DNA of 64,000 nt from a bacterium (lineage in GTDB: Bacteria > Bdellovibrionota_G > JALEGL01): contig JALEGL010000004.1 in the NCBI GenBank assembly GCA_022763185.1, positions 9,729 through 73,728 on the forward strand, in the 5' to 3' direction. Position 1 is the first letter of the stretch, and each line of letters starts with the position of its first letter. Shown here piece after piece: positions 16,621 to 25,356 of the stretch. The notes under the pieces were generated by a model. It saw nothing but the letters and a program-made list of their open reading frames with translations, was not told the DNA's origin and ran no database searches. The translations under genes and the position numbers were made by a program.

Positions 16621-17502
16621 TTATCGACACAAAGGTTCTATCTTAACGTCATAGCCCTGATTTGCTAACATCTCAGCTAAAAGATCAACATGCAATAGGC
16701 CCACTTGCACAGACATAACGGAGTCGTCACCCTTATTCTTAAAGATTTGGTTGATGCTATCAAGCCATAGTTGATTTTTAAAGGCAATCACATACTTAAA
16801 AAACCAATCTTGATGCTTACCATAAGCATTAAGGTCCTTGGATAATTGTGTATATATGCTTGGGTCATAGTAATCTAAAAAAGACTCTAAGCAATTTTTT
16901 TCAAAAAAGTCTTCATATTCAGAAACAACTGTTTCTAAGTTTCCAAACTGATTATTAACATAATCTTCGACTTTCAAAGCAACACGCTCAAAAATTCTCT
17001 CATAGCTATTCAAATCAATCTGACCAGTACGTTGATAGCTTTGATATGCCGGCACAAAAAAATTGTACATTTGCTGAGCATCTTTATTTGCTGTTACTTT
17101 ACCACGATTAATCGTCACCACTGACGTTGCCTTATTGTTCATTTCAGTATATTTTTGCAGATAAGAAAGTTGGGTGGCTGCTCTGCCCATGCTTTGGACA
17201 GCCGCCGTTACATTATTGATATTTTTGTTTCTCATAAAGTTTAAATATTCCGCAATAATACTGACTTCGAAAATCCAGGGACTTTGTTCAATGACAACTT
17301 GATTTGGAAAAACGGACTTTATCCTACCTTCTCGAGCAACAAGTGCATTGCTTTGCTTTGACTCACCAAGTATTTTTTTAAATTGCAAATCACATCTATT
17401 AGATCCGTGTGTCTCGGGATAAAGTATAATGTTTTTTGCTTCAACACTGAGCAACGAAAAAAATAGTATTAAAAAAAAAGATTGTACCTGTGTTCTTATC
17501 AT
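16621..17502 (-). CDS. Secreted protein, possibly TraB/ChaN-like
   Basis: A 293-residue protein with an N-terminal signal peptide (hydrophobic FFLILFFSLLSVEA, cleavage near residue 22). Two segments suggest the TraB/GumN/ChaN superfamily: IILYPETHGSN close to the mature N-terminus, where these proteins place a Glu-x-His pair, and SVQVGLLHVDLLAEMLANQG near the end, matching the family's C-terminal GxxHxxGLxxLL strand. The middle is helical and not recognised. It has its own terminator, and an inverted repeat sits upstream of its start. The family call is tentative and no substrate can be given. Confidence 0.5.
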   Translation of the reverse strand: MIRTQVQSFFLILFFSLLSVEAKNIILYPETHGSNRCDLQFKKILGESKQSNALVAREGRIKSVFPNQVVIEQSPWIFEVSIIAEYLNFMRNKNINNVTAAVQSMGRAATQLSYLQKYTEMNNKATSVVTINRGKVTANKDAQQMYNFFVPAYQSYQRTGQIDLNSYERIFERVALKVEDYVNNQFGNLETVVSEYEDFFEKNCLESFLDYYDPSIYTQLSKDLNAYGKHQDWFFKYVIAFKNQLWLDSINQIFKNKGDDSVMSVQVGLLHVDLLAEMLANQGYDVKIEPLCR

Positions 17503-17548
17503 TGTTTCCCCCTGATAATAAGTTAAGTATAGATGACCGGTTAAGCTA

Positions 17549-17571
17549 AGCTCAATGTTTAATATTGAGCT
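17549..17571. repeat. 8-bp inverted repeat upstream of the TraB-like gene
   Basis: AGCTCAAT (17549-17556) and ATTGAGCT (17564-17571) with a seven-base loop, 47-69 bases upstream of the minus-strand start at 17502. Its position suits an operator or 5' leader hairpin; no regulator is assignable. Apart from this and the promoter below, 17503-17767 shows nothing. Confidence 0.35.
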
Positions 17572-17722
17572 GGCAAATATATGAGAAGCTCATAGCATAT
17601 ACAAACAATTAACGCAATACGCTATTGTCATTTTGGCAAAAGCCTATGATTTTGACAGGTCAAATCTTCCTTAGCTTTAAAAAAGTCTTTACTTTTCAAC
17701 ACCTTAAAGGCACTTAAATACC

Positions 17723-17751
17723 ATGACCTCTGCTTTAAGACTTTATACAAT
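17723..17751 (+). promoter_or_regulatory. Candidate sigma-70 promoter of the gsp operon
   Basis: ATGACC (17723-17728) and TACAAT (17746-17751) with a 17-base spacer match the -35 and -10 boxes at four and five of six positions. Transcription would start about ten bases before the gspC ribosome-binding site (GAGAG). A second candidate -35, TTGACA, is at 17652-17657 but has a poorer -10. Confidence 0.4.
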
Positions 17752-17767
17752 ATAAATAGAGAGAAAA

Positions 17768-18685
17768 ATGAAAGCCGGCGTATTTATCATAGAACATTAC
17801 CGTACCTTGACCAATTATTTTGGAACAGCCCTTGTTGCATGGTTGCTTTCTGCATTATTGGCACAAGTGGTTGCGATGTTTATTCCAACGACCACAGCCA
17901 TTGTGTCGTCATCTGCACCCAAAAAACAAGCACTTACACCTTCTATATTTGCACAGCGAGAAACTGTGGATCGTTTTATGCAAATTTGTGAACGTAATAT
18001 TTTTGACTCTGCCAAGCGTACGGCATGTACAGAGGAAGTTGCTGTCAATGAGCCTCAGTTTAATCCCAATGCCGCTCCAGTCAAAAGTGATATCAATGCT
18101 CAGCTTTTAGGAACCATGGTTTTAACTGGGTCCAGTTCTTATGCCAGCATTACCGTTAACGGTGAAAGTAAATCAAAAACCTATAAAGTGGGACAAACTT
18201 TTGCCGGTGAAGCAACCATTTATGAAATCCAGCGCAATAAAGTGTTTTTTAACCGTAAAGGCAAAAGAGAATACATCGAAGTAGCAAAGCTTCCACAGTT
18301 TTCTCGTGGTCCGGCAAGAAGTTCAAGGCCAAGCAGTCCTTCTAGCGCTGGCATTAAACGTGATGGGGATAAAATCACTTTGTCACGGTCTAAAGTTGAA
18401 TCCACCCTCAATGACTTGAATAAAATTTTACAAGATGCACGCATGGTTCCAAGCTATAACAACGGCAAAGTTACCGGTTTTAAAATTTTTGCTATTCGTC
18501 GTGGCAGTATCTTTGACCAGCTGGGTTTAAAAAACGGCGATGAAATCCAACGCATCAACGGTACGCAGGTGGATAGTTTGGAAAAAGCTTTGCCCATGTT
18601 GCAAATGGTTAAAACCGAAAGCAATGTTGATATAGACATGGTGCGCAGGGGCAGTAAAAAAACTTTGGATATAACAATTCAGTAA
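17768..18685 (+). CDS. gspC: Type II secretion system protein GspC
   Basis: The inner-membrane clamp protein that links the cytoplasmic platform to the GspD secretin. It has 305 residues: a short cytoplasmic N-terminus, one membrane helix near 18-38 (FGTALVAWLLSALLAQVVAM), a Pro/Ser-containing linker, the homology region near 100-165 (NAQLLGTMVLTGSSSYASI), and a C-terminal PDZ domain (about 225-305) with GFKIFAIRRGSIFDQLGLKN. It opens the gsp operon. GAGAG is the ribosome-binding site. Confidence 0.92.
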   Translation: MKAGVFIIEHYRTLTNYFGTALVAWLLSALLAQVVAMFIPTTTAIVSSSAPKKQALTPSIFAQRETVDRFMQICERNIFDSAKRTACTEEVAVNEPQFNPNAAPVKSDINAQLLGTMVLTGSSSYASITVNGESKSKTYKVGQTFAGEATIYEIQRNKVFFNRKGKREYIEVAKLPQFSRGPARSSRPSSPSSAGIKRDGDKITLSRSKVESTLNDLNKILQDARMVPSYNNGKVTGFKIFAIRRGSIFDQLGLKNGDEIQRINGTQVDSLEKALPMLQMVKTESNVDIDMVRRGSKKTLDITIQ

Positions 18686-18710
18686 TGCGTTAAAAAGGAT
18701 AATACTCACA

Positions 18711-21074
18711 ATGAAACAAAGACGACCTCACTTATCAACCCTTTTTTCTTTAACATTTTTAAGTGTTACTGTTTTTGCCCAGTCTCCTTTACCGCCCTTA
18801 ACTCAAGTACAAAATAGTACACAGAAATCTTCTGTCAAACAAATACCTCAAGCTCAACCAGCAGCAAAACCGCAAAATAAAGAAACTGATTCCGCCCGTC
18901 CAAAAGTTACCCCTACAAAAAAACCCGTAGCTCAAAAAAAAGACACCGGCGTTTTTAAAGTTACGGATAAAGGCAAAGTCAATTTAGATTTTGTTGATGC
19001 AGAGATTGCTGAAATAGCAAAATCAATAAGCGAACTCACTGAACGTAATTTTGTGTTTGATGAAAAAGTCCGCGGAAAAATAACCTTGGTGTCTCCAAGT
19101 CCGGTTTCAATAGATGAAGCCTACCAAGCTTTTATTTCTGCTTTAGAGGTTAAGAACTTCACTGTGGTTAAAGTTGGAAAGTTGTATAAAATTGTTCCCA
19201 TCAGAGACATGAAAACTCAACCTCTACGCACAAGTTCACGCAAACCTTATGGTAACTATGATGAGTTCATTACTCGTCTTGTACCCATACAACACAGCAA
19301 TGCTCAAGAACTGGTAAAATCTCTACGCGGCCTGGTTTCAAAAAATGGTGACCTGATTGCATATGCCCCAACCAACATGCTTATTTTAACTGATAATGTT
19401 GCCAACATTCAACGGATGCTAAAAATCATTAACCGTCTTGATCAAGAAGGTTTTCAAGAAAGTATTCAATTCATACCTTTAGAATATGCCGCCGCTCAAG
19501 ATGTAGCTGAAAAAATAGAAAAGCTTTTTGATATTCAGGGCAGTAAAAAGGGTCCCTCCAATACACCCAATAGACCCAGCACGCCAAATAACGCCAACAC
19601 TCCAAGCAACGATTTTTCTGGTGCTGAAGGCAGTCATTTTATTTCAAAAATTATTCCTGATGAACGCACAAACTCACTGATTGTGGTTGCCAACAAAGAA
19701 GGCATTAAGCGTATTAAAGATGTTATTGTGCAATTGGATCAAGCCATGCAAGACCTTGCTGGCAAAGGTCGTGTTCATGTTCATTACTTGCAGTATGCTG
19801 ATGCCACGGAAATGGCTGAAATTCTTTCTGGCGTATCGAGCAACAGTGCTAATAATGATGACAATAGAAACTCGCGTTTACGGCGTCGTAACACGATTCT
19901 CTCTAGTCAGGCTTATCGCAACCCCAATATCAATAGAAATACAAATGATAATACTTCTGGTTCTCCTGTTCTTAGCGATGAAGTTCAGGTTACTGCTGAT
20001 CCTTACACCAACGCCTTGGTCATTACCGCTTCACCAACAGACTATGAAAGTTTAATTCCTGTTATCAATAAGCTTGATATTCGTAGACCTCAAGCATTTG
20101 TAGAAGCCATGATATTAGAAGTCAACCTGGATAAAGCTTCTGAGTTTGGTTTAACTGGTCATGGTGGTGGTGACTTGGGCGGCGGCGCAAAAATCTTTGG
20201 TGCAACCACATTTGGTAGTAACAGTTCAGCATTCCCATCCACTGACCCAACTGCTTTACAAGGTTTTACCGCTTTATTGCAAGGTCCTACTTTTGACTTA
20301 CCCTTGGCCGGCGGTGATATACTAACATTACCCGCTTATGGTGGTTTGTTCAAGATGCTGCAAAGCAATGGAACCATCAATGTCTTATCCACTCCCAATA
20401 TTTTAACCCAAGATAATACTGAAGCCGAAATTGTTGTGGGTAGAGTTGTTCCGTTTATCACCGCACAAGGTAGAGATGTTAACAATCAGCCCATCAACCA
20501 AGTACAACGTGAAGATGTTGCAACAACCTTAAGAATTACACCACAAATTAACTCATCTGATGAGTTGACCTTAGAAATTTTTCAAGAAAGCCAAGACTTG
20601 GTTGCAGGTGCAAATGTTGAAACTTTTGGTCCAACCACATCCAAACGCTCAACCCAAACCACTGTTTTGGTTAAAGATGGGCAAACTGTGACCATTGGTG
20701 GTTTAATCAGTGATAAAATCAGTGACTCAGAAAGCAAGGTTCCGGTTTTGGGTGATATTCCTATCATTGGCTGGTTATTTAAAAACAGAACCAAGTCACG
20801 CAACAAAACCAGCTTGGTTTTATTTATAACGCCACATATTGTTCGCTACCCTGAAGATCTTGAGCGCATTACCATGGATAAAAATGATGAGCGTAAACGT
20901 TTCTTAAAACGCAATCGTATGGATGATCACCCTGACTTAAAATACAAAAAGTTAGAAGAAACCATTCGTATTAAAAATAAAAACAAAGAGAATACGCCAT
21001 CTGCACCCATCACAGGTCCAAGCAATGACTTTTTTGATTCACAAAAAACAACCGCACTGAAGGTGAACTCATGA
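18711..21074 (+). CDS. gspD: Type II secretion secretin GspD
   Basis: The outer-membrane secretin channel, 787 residues, somewhat longer than usual. A signal peptide (LFSLTFLSVTVFAQS) is followed by a low-complexity Pro/Gln/Lys region, then N0 (about 80-150), N1-N3 with RTNSLIVVANKEGIKRI and TNALVITASPTDYE, and the secretin barrel with the signature VPVLGDIPIIGWLFKN near 680-700. Asn/Pro/Ser-rich linkers interrupt N1-N2 and N2-N3. After the barrel a charged tail of about 70 residues replaces a recognisable S-domain. AAGGAT precedes the ATG. The stop overlaps the gspE start. Confidence 0.96.
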   Translation: MKQRRPHLSTLFSLTFLSVTVFAQSPLPPLTQVQNSTQKSSVKQIPQAQPAAKPQNKETDSARPKVTPTKKPVAQKKDTGVFKVTDKGKVNLDFVDAEIAEIAKSISELTERNFVFDEKVRGKITLVSPSPVSIDEAYQAFISALEVKNFTVVKVGKLYKIVPIRDMKTQPLRTSSRKPYGNYDEFITRLVPIQHSNAQELVKSLRGLVSKNGDLIAYAPTNMLILTDNVANIQRMLKIINRLDQEGFQESIQFIPLEYAAAQDVAEKIEKLFDIQGSKKGPSNTPNRPSTPNNANTPSNDFSGAEGSHFISKIIPDERTNSLIVVANKEGIKRIKDVIVQLDQAMQDLAGKGRVHVHYLQYADATEMAEILSGVSSNSANNDDNRNSRLRRRNTILSSQAYRNPNINRNTNDNTSGSPVLSDEVQVTADPYTNALVITASPTDYESLIPVINKLDIRRPQAFVEAMILEVNLDKASEFGLTGHGGGDLGGGAKIFGATTFGSNSSAFPSTDPTALQGFTALLQGPTFDLPLAGGDILTLPAYGGLFKMLQSNGTINVLSTPNILTQDNTEAEIVVGRVVPFITAQGRDVNNQPINQVQREDVATTLRITPQINSSDELTLEIFQESQDLVAGANVETFGPTTSKRSTQTTVLVKDGQTVTIGGLISDKISDSESKVPVLGDIPIIGWLFKNRTKSRNKTSLVLFITPHIVRYPEDLERITMDKNDERKRFLKRNRMDDHPDLKYKKLEETIRIKNKNKENTPSAPITGPSNDFFDSQKTTALKVNS

Positions 21075-22927
21075 AAGACGAACGGACAAAAGCCAATAAA
21101 ATAACCGTAGCCTCAGACTCAGAAGCCACGGAAATTTGGCAAGCTCCGCAGTTGGCTGAAGAAAAGATATCTTTAACTGACAATGGCTTTACTGCACCCA
21201 CAGACGTGTCTTTTTTGGGCATGAGCTTGGGAGAAATTTTAACGCAAACAACATCCATGTCCCCAGAACAGTTGGCTGAAGCCATGGCGCAAGGACAAAA
21301 TGAAGCTGCCTTGGTGGATTATCTGCTTAAAAAAAAGTGGATTACCTCCACGCAACTGATGCAAGCTCGCAGCTTGCAATTGAACATCCCTCTGATTGAT
21401 GCAGAAAAACTTAAAGATTTAGACTCCCAGTTAATTGCAGATATTCCCATTAACTTTGCTAAAAAATTTACACTGGTTCCTGTTGATAAAACTGCCTTCG
21501 CTTACACCATTGCTATTTTTAGTCCAAAATCGATGGAAGCCTTGGAAGATCTAAAGTTGCTTTTACAAGCAGATATCAATCCGGTATTGGCTTGGAAAGA
21601 TGATATTGTCAGTGCCATCAACTCAATTTACAACCAGGCCACCCGAGCCGATAATAACATTAACCAAGACTTGATTGATGATATTGAAGGTCAAAATTTG
21701 GCACAAATGAATTTGAGCGAAACTGAAGACCTTTTAGACAGTGAAGACGATGCGCCAATCATCCGCTTAGTCAATGCTTTACTGTTCCAAGGGGTGAAAG
21801 ATGGTGCCAGTGATATTCACATAGAACCCGGTGAAAGAGATGTCTCTGTGCGCTTTAGAATAGATGGTGTACTCAATGAAATCATGCGTCCACCCCGCAA
21901 GGCTCACAATGCCATCAGCTCAAGGGTTAAAATTATGGCAGACCTTGATATTGCTGAACGCCGTATTCCACAAGATGGAAGGATTAAAATTAAAATTGGT
22001 GGTAGAGATGTGGATATTCGTGTTTCTACTTTACCCACATCCTTTGGTGAACGTATAGTTATGCGTTTGTTAGATACCTCTAATGTTTTATTGAATATAG
22101 AAGATCTGGGATTTACCAAACAGCAGCTAGAAATTATTAATCGAGTGGTTCATTTAAGTCATGGTATCTTTTTGGTTACCGGTCCTACAGGTTCTGGTAA
22201 AAGTACAACCTTGTATTCTTGTTTATCTCGTATCAATACACCGGGACGAAATATTATTACCGTTGAAGATCCTGTAGAGATTCAATTGGCAGGAATCAGT
22301 CAAATTCAAGTGAATGAAAAAGTAGATTTAACTTTTGCTGCTGGTTTACGTTCTATCTTGCGTCAGGATCCGGATGTGGTGATGATCGGGGAGATTCGGG
22401 ATAAAGAGACGGCGGAAATTGCCATTAAAGCATCGATGACTGGTCACATGGTGTTTTCAACCTTACACACCAACGATGCCAGCACCACCGTTACCCGTTT
22501 AAAAGATATGGGTGTTGATACATTTAAAATAGCCGATGCCCTTGAAGCCGTTATGGCTCAACGTTTGGCAAGGAAACTGTGTAAAGAATGTAGAGAGCCC
22601 TATACCCCTACAGACATAGAGTTAAGGCAACTTAATGTTACCAGAGATAAACTTGAGGGCAAAACCATTTACCAAGCCAAAGGCTGTGCTAAGTGCAGTC
22701 AAACCGGCTACAAGGGGCGTACCGGTATTCATGAAATTTTACCCATTGATGATCATATTCAACCTTTAATTTTAAGTGGTGCTGACGGTGCCACCATTAA
22801 AAGAACAGCCATAGAACATGGAATGCTAACTTTACGTGAAGATGGTGCTTTAAAAGTCTTGGATGGCACCAGCAGCATTGATGAAATCTTACGTGTAACT
22901 CAAGATGAAATAGGATTTGATGACTGA
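21071..22927 (+). CDS. gspE: Type II secretion ATPase GspE
   Basis: The cytoplasmic hexameric ATPase that drives pseudopilus assembly, 618 residues. An N1E/MshEN-like domain (about 50-160) holds SLGEILTQTTSMSPEQLAEA and the LPLID-type segment. The NTPase region has Walker A GPTGSGKSTT, Asp box and Walker B LRQDPDVVMIGEIRD, and the His box STLHTNDA. A tetracysteine zinc motif (CKECREPY and CAKCSQTG) is intact. The ATG overlaps the gspD stop, and the gspE stop overlaps gspF by one base. Confidence 0.97.
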   Translation: MKDERTKANKITVASDSEATEIWQAPQLAEEKISLTDNGFTAPTDVSFLGMSLGEILTQTTSMSPEQLAEAMAQGQNEAALVDYLLKKKWITSTQLMQARSLQLNIPLIDAEKLKDLDSQLIADIPINFAKKFTLVPVDKTAFAYTIAIFSPKSMEALEDLKLLLQADINPVLAWKDDIVSAINSIYNQATRADNNINQDLIDDIEGQNLAQMNLSETEDLLDSEDDAPIIRLVNALLFQGVKDGASDIHIEPGERDVSVRFRIDGVLNEIMRPPRKAHNAISSRVKIMADLDIAERRIPQDGRIKIKIGGRDVDIRVSTLPTSFGERIVMRLLDTSNVLLNIEDLGFTKQQLEIINRVVHLSHGIFLVTGPTGSGKSTTLYSCLSRINTPGRNIITVEDPVEIQLAGISQIQVNEKVDLTFAAGLRSILRQDPDVVMIGEIRDKETAEIAIKASMTGHMVFSTLHTNDASTTVTRLKDMGVDTFKIADALEAVMAQRLARKLCKECREPYTPTDIELRQLNVTRDKLEGKTIYQAKGCAKCSQTGYKGRTGIHEILPIDDHIQPLILSGADGATIKRTAIEHGMLTLREDGALKVLDGTSSIDEILRVTQDEIGFDD

Positions 22928-24156
22928 TGCCTTTGTTTGAATACCAAGCCATCAATGCCCAAGGCAAAACTATCAATGGCTATTTACAAGCCAATAATCG
23001 TAATGACTTGCGTGAAAAACTGCGTCGTGATGGCATGTTTTTATCAGATGCCAAAGAATCCAAAGCCAAAGATGAAAAAAGTGTTCCCGGTAATGTTAAA
23101 ATCAAGTTGGGTGGAGGTAAACCCAAAACTGGGGATATTGCCCTGATGACCCGTCAACTCTCCACTTTGATTTCTTCAGGTATTCCTTTGGTTGAATCTA
23201 TTCAAGCTTTGTCTGAACAAGTAGAAAATTTAAATTTAAAAAAAGCCCTCAGTGACATTAAAGAAAAAGTTAATGAAGGAAGCAGTATGGCGGATGCCAT
23301 GCAACCGCATGTGCCTAACACATTTGATAAACTTTATGTCAACATGATTGGTGCCGGTGAAGTCTCAGGTGCTTTTGATCTTGTCTTGAATCGTTTGGCT
23401 GATTACACAGAAAACCAGGACAAACTTAAAGGTAAAGTCAGTTCAGCCTTGGCTTACCCTATTGCCATGGTGTGTATTGCTTTTTTAGCCGTCATTGTCA
23501 TATTCACTTTTATTATTCCAAAATTGATTACGCTGTTCAATGACCTAGAACAAGCACTTCCTTTGCCCACTCAAATCTTGATTGCCTTGAGTAATATTTT
23601 TACCTCGTATTGGTATATTGCCCTGGGTGTGATTGTTGTCACTGTTTTTGGTATCCGAAAATACCTTTCAACCTACAAAGGCCGTTACAACTACCATCGT
23701 TTTCTTTTAAATATGCCACTTTTTGGCAAGCTGTTTAGAATGGTTTCTATTTCTAGGTTTGCCAGCACCTTATCAACTCTACTTTCTAGTGGTGTTCCTA
23801 TTTTAACCGCCATGGACATTGTTAAAAATGTGATTAATAATTTAGTGCTGACTGAAGTGATTGATAAAGTACGCAACAACTTAAGGGAAGGAGATTCAAT
23901 ATCGGTTCCCTTAAAAAACTCTGGTGAGTTTCCACCCATGGTGACGCATATGATTTCTGTGGGAGAGAAAACCGGGGAACTAGAGGGGATGCTAGCAAAA
24001 ATATCCCAAACCTATGAAATGCAAGTCGATCGCGCAGTTTCAACCATCACCTCATTGATAGAACCTCTGATGATGCTGGTCTTAATGCTGGGCATTGGCT
24101 TTATTGTGCTAGCTGTGATGTTACCCATGTTTAATATGAATCAGGCAATGGGCTAA
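22927..24156 (+). CDS. gspF: Type II secretion platform protein GspF
   Basis: The polytopic inner-membrane platform protein, 409 residues. It has two cytoplasmic GspF domains (about 70-190 and 270-395), each with the PLVESI/PILTAM and GAGEVSG/SVGEKTGEL motifs, and three membrane helices near 170-195, 218-240 and 375-400. The N-terminus MPLFEYQAINAQGK is typical. Translation is coupled to gspE by a TGATG overlap. Confidence 0.96.
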   Translation: MPLFEYQAINAQGKTINGYLQANNRNDLREKLRRDGMFLSDAKESKAKDEKSVPGNVKIKLGGGKPKTGDIALMTRQLSTLISSGIPLVESIQALSEQVENLNLKKALSDIKEKVNEGSSMADAMQPHVPNTFDKLYVNMIGAGEVSGAFDLVLNRLADYTENQDKLKGKVSSALAYPIAMVCIAFLAVIVIFTFIIPKLITLFNDLEQALPLPTQILIALSNIFTSYWYIALGVIVVTVFGIRKYLSTYKGRYNYHRFLLNMPLFGKLFRMVSISRFASTLSTLLSSGVPILTAMDIVKNVINNLVLTEVIDKVRNNLREGDSISVPLKNSGEFPPMVTHMISVGEKTGELEGMLAKISQTYEMQVDRAVSTITSLIEPLMMLVLMLGIGFIVLAVMLPMFNMNQAMG

Positions 24157-24192
24157 AATTTTAACAACAACCAACGACAAAGGAGAAAAATA

Positions 24193-24642
24193 ATGAAACA
24201 AAACAATAAACTTAAACTGTACAAGAAAAACGCTGGTTTTTCTTTGGTGGAATTGATGGCTGCAGTGGTGATCATTGCGCTCTTATCTGGACTGGCAGGA
24301 CTTGGGGTTTCAAGAATGCTAAAAAGCTCTAGAATAAAAGCGGCTCAAAGTGAAATTTCTACTTTTAGCCAAGCTTTGGATATTTATGACATGGAATGCG
24401 GAGGCTATCCAGACACATTACAAGGCTTAATTGAAAAGCCTAGCAGTGGCTGTCCGGGCTTTCCTGATGGTGGTTTCTTAAATAAAAAAGAAATCAAGCT
24501 TGATCCATGGAAAAATGAATATCAATATGAAAAAAATGGAATCAATAACACCAGTGGTTTTGATTTATGGTCCATGGGACCGGATAAAGAAGATGGTACA
24601 GTTGATGATATTACCAACTGGGCCAGTGAGTCTTTAGACTAA
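24193..24642 (+). CDS. gspG: Major pseudopilin GspG
   Basis: The main subunit of the pseudopilus, 149 residues. A short leader ends in AG before FSLVELMAAVVIIALLSG, with Glu at position +5. The C-terminal calcium-binding loop is visible in LDPWKNEYQYEKNG and DLWSMGPDKEDGTVDD. One of the best ribosome-binding sites in the operon (AAAGGAG) precedes it. An imperfect hairpin directly follows the gene, which fits the need for GspG in excess of minor pseudopilins. Confidence 0.97.
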   Translation: MKQNNKLKLYKKNAGFSLVELMAAVVIIALLSGLAGLGVSRMLKSSRIKAAQSEISTFSQALDIYDMECGGYPDTLQGLIEKPSSGCPGFPDGGFLNKKEIKLDPWKNEYQYEKNGINNTSGFDLWSMGPDKEDGTVDDITNWASESLD

Positions 24643-24658
24643 ACTTAAACTTGCTTAA

Positions 24659-24690
24659 ACACTATACGGTTGAAACATACCGTATGGTGT
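24659..24690 (+). terminator. Imperfect hairpin between gspG and gspH
   Basis: ACACTATACGGT (24659-24670) pairs with ACCGTATGGTGT (24679-24690), with one mismatch and an eight-base loop, followed by TTACTCTTAAC. It may be a partial terminator or an RNA-stability element that lowers downstream expression relative to gspG. It overlaps a possible TTG start for gspH. Confidence 0.45.
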
Positions 24691-24702
24691 TTACTCTTAA
24701 CA

Positions 24703-25356
24703 ATGTTATTAAACTATTCACATAAAAAAATATTTTCAGCATTCACACTCATTGAATTGATGTTTGTTATCGTCTTATTGGCTTTATTTGCTCGTTTGAC
24801 TTTGCCCAAGTTCAATCAAATTACCCGCGGCAATTTAAGAAGCACTGCAACCAAGCTTTCTGGTTTTTTTAAAGCCGCCCATGACCGAGCCATCATGCGC
24901 AGTGAACATATTAGAATTTATTTTGATCTTGATGCCAACACCTACTGGGCCAGTGTATTTGTCCCCGTTGAAAAAATGCCTCTTTTGGATAGCTCCACGG
25001 ATATTGATGATGCCATCTTAGCTTTTGAAAAGCTAGCAGAAGACAGCATTGGTGATAGTGAGCCAGAAAAACAGGAGGCTACTTTTGAAACCTTAAAAGA
25101 AAGAAACTTAAAAAAGTCAAAGCTCCCCAGTGGCTTACGCATTAAACATATCTATAAAGCATCTATTGGTAATGACCAAAACAATATCAATGATGTAGAA
25201 AATGAAGGCCGCATCTATTTAGATTTTTATCCCAATGGCTTTTCAACACAGTCTATTGTTTATTTAGAAAATGACTATGAAAATATTTATAGCATTATCA
25301 TTCCTCCTATAGGCGGCCAAAGCCGCATTGAAAAAGGAGAGGTCAGTGTTTTTTAA
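24703..25356 (+). CDS. gspH: Minor pseudopilin GspH
   Basis: A 217-residue minor pseudopilin. The prepilin motif is SAFTLIELMFVIVLLALFAR, with Glu at +5 but Ala rather than Gly at -1. It is followed by the GspH-type GNLRSTATKLSGFFKAAHDR and a beta-rich C-terminus. The ATG at 24703 is chosen because an in-frame TTG at 24670 lies inside a hairpin; neither has a clear Shine-Dalgarno. The last 11 bases overlap gspI. Confidence 0.85.
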   Translation: MLLNYSHKKIFSAFTLIELMFVIVLLALFARLTLPKFNQITRGNLRSTATKLSGFFKAAHDRAIMRSEHIRIYFDLDANTYWASVFVPVEKMPLLDSSTDIDDAILAFEKLAEDSIGDSEPEKQEATFETLKERNLKKSKLPSGLRIKHIYKASIGNDQNNINDVENEGRIYLDFYPNGFSTQSIVYLENDYENIYSIIIPPIGGQSRIEKGEVSVF

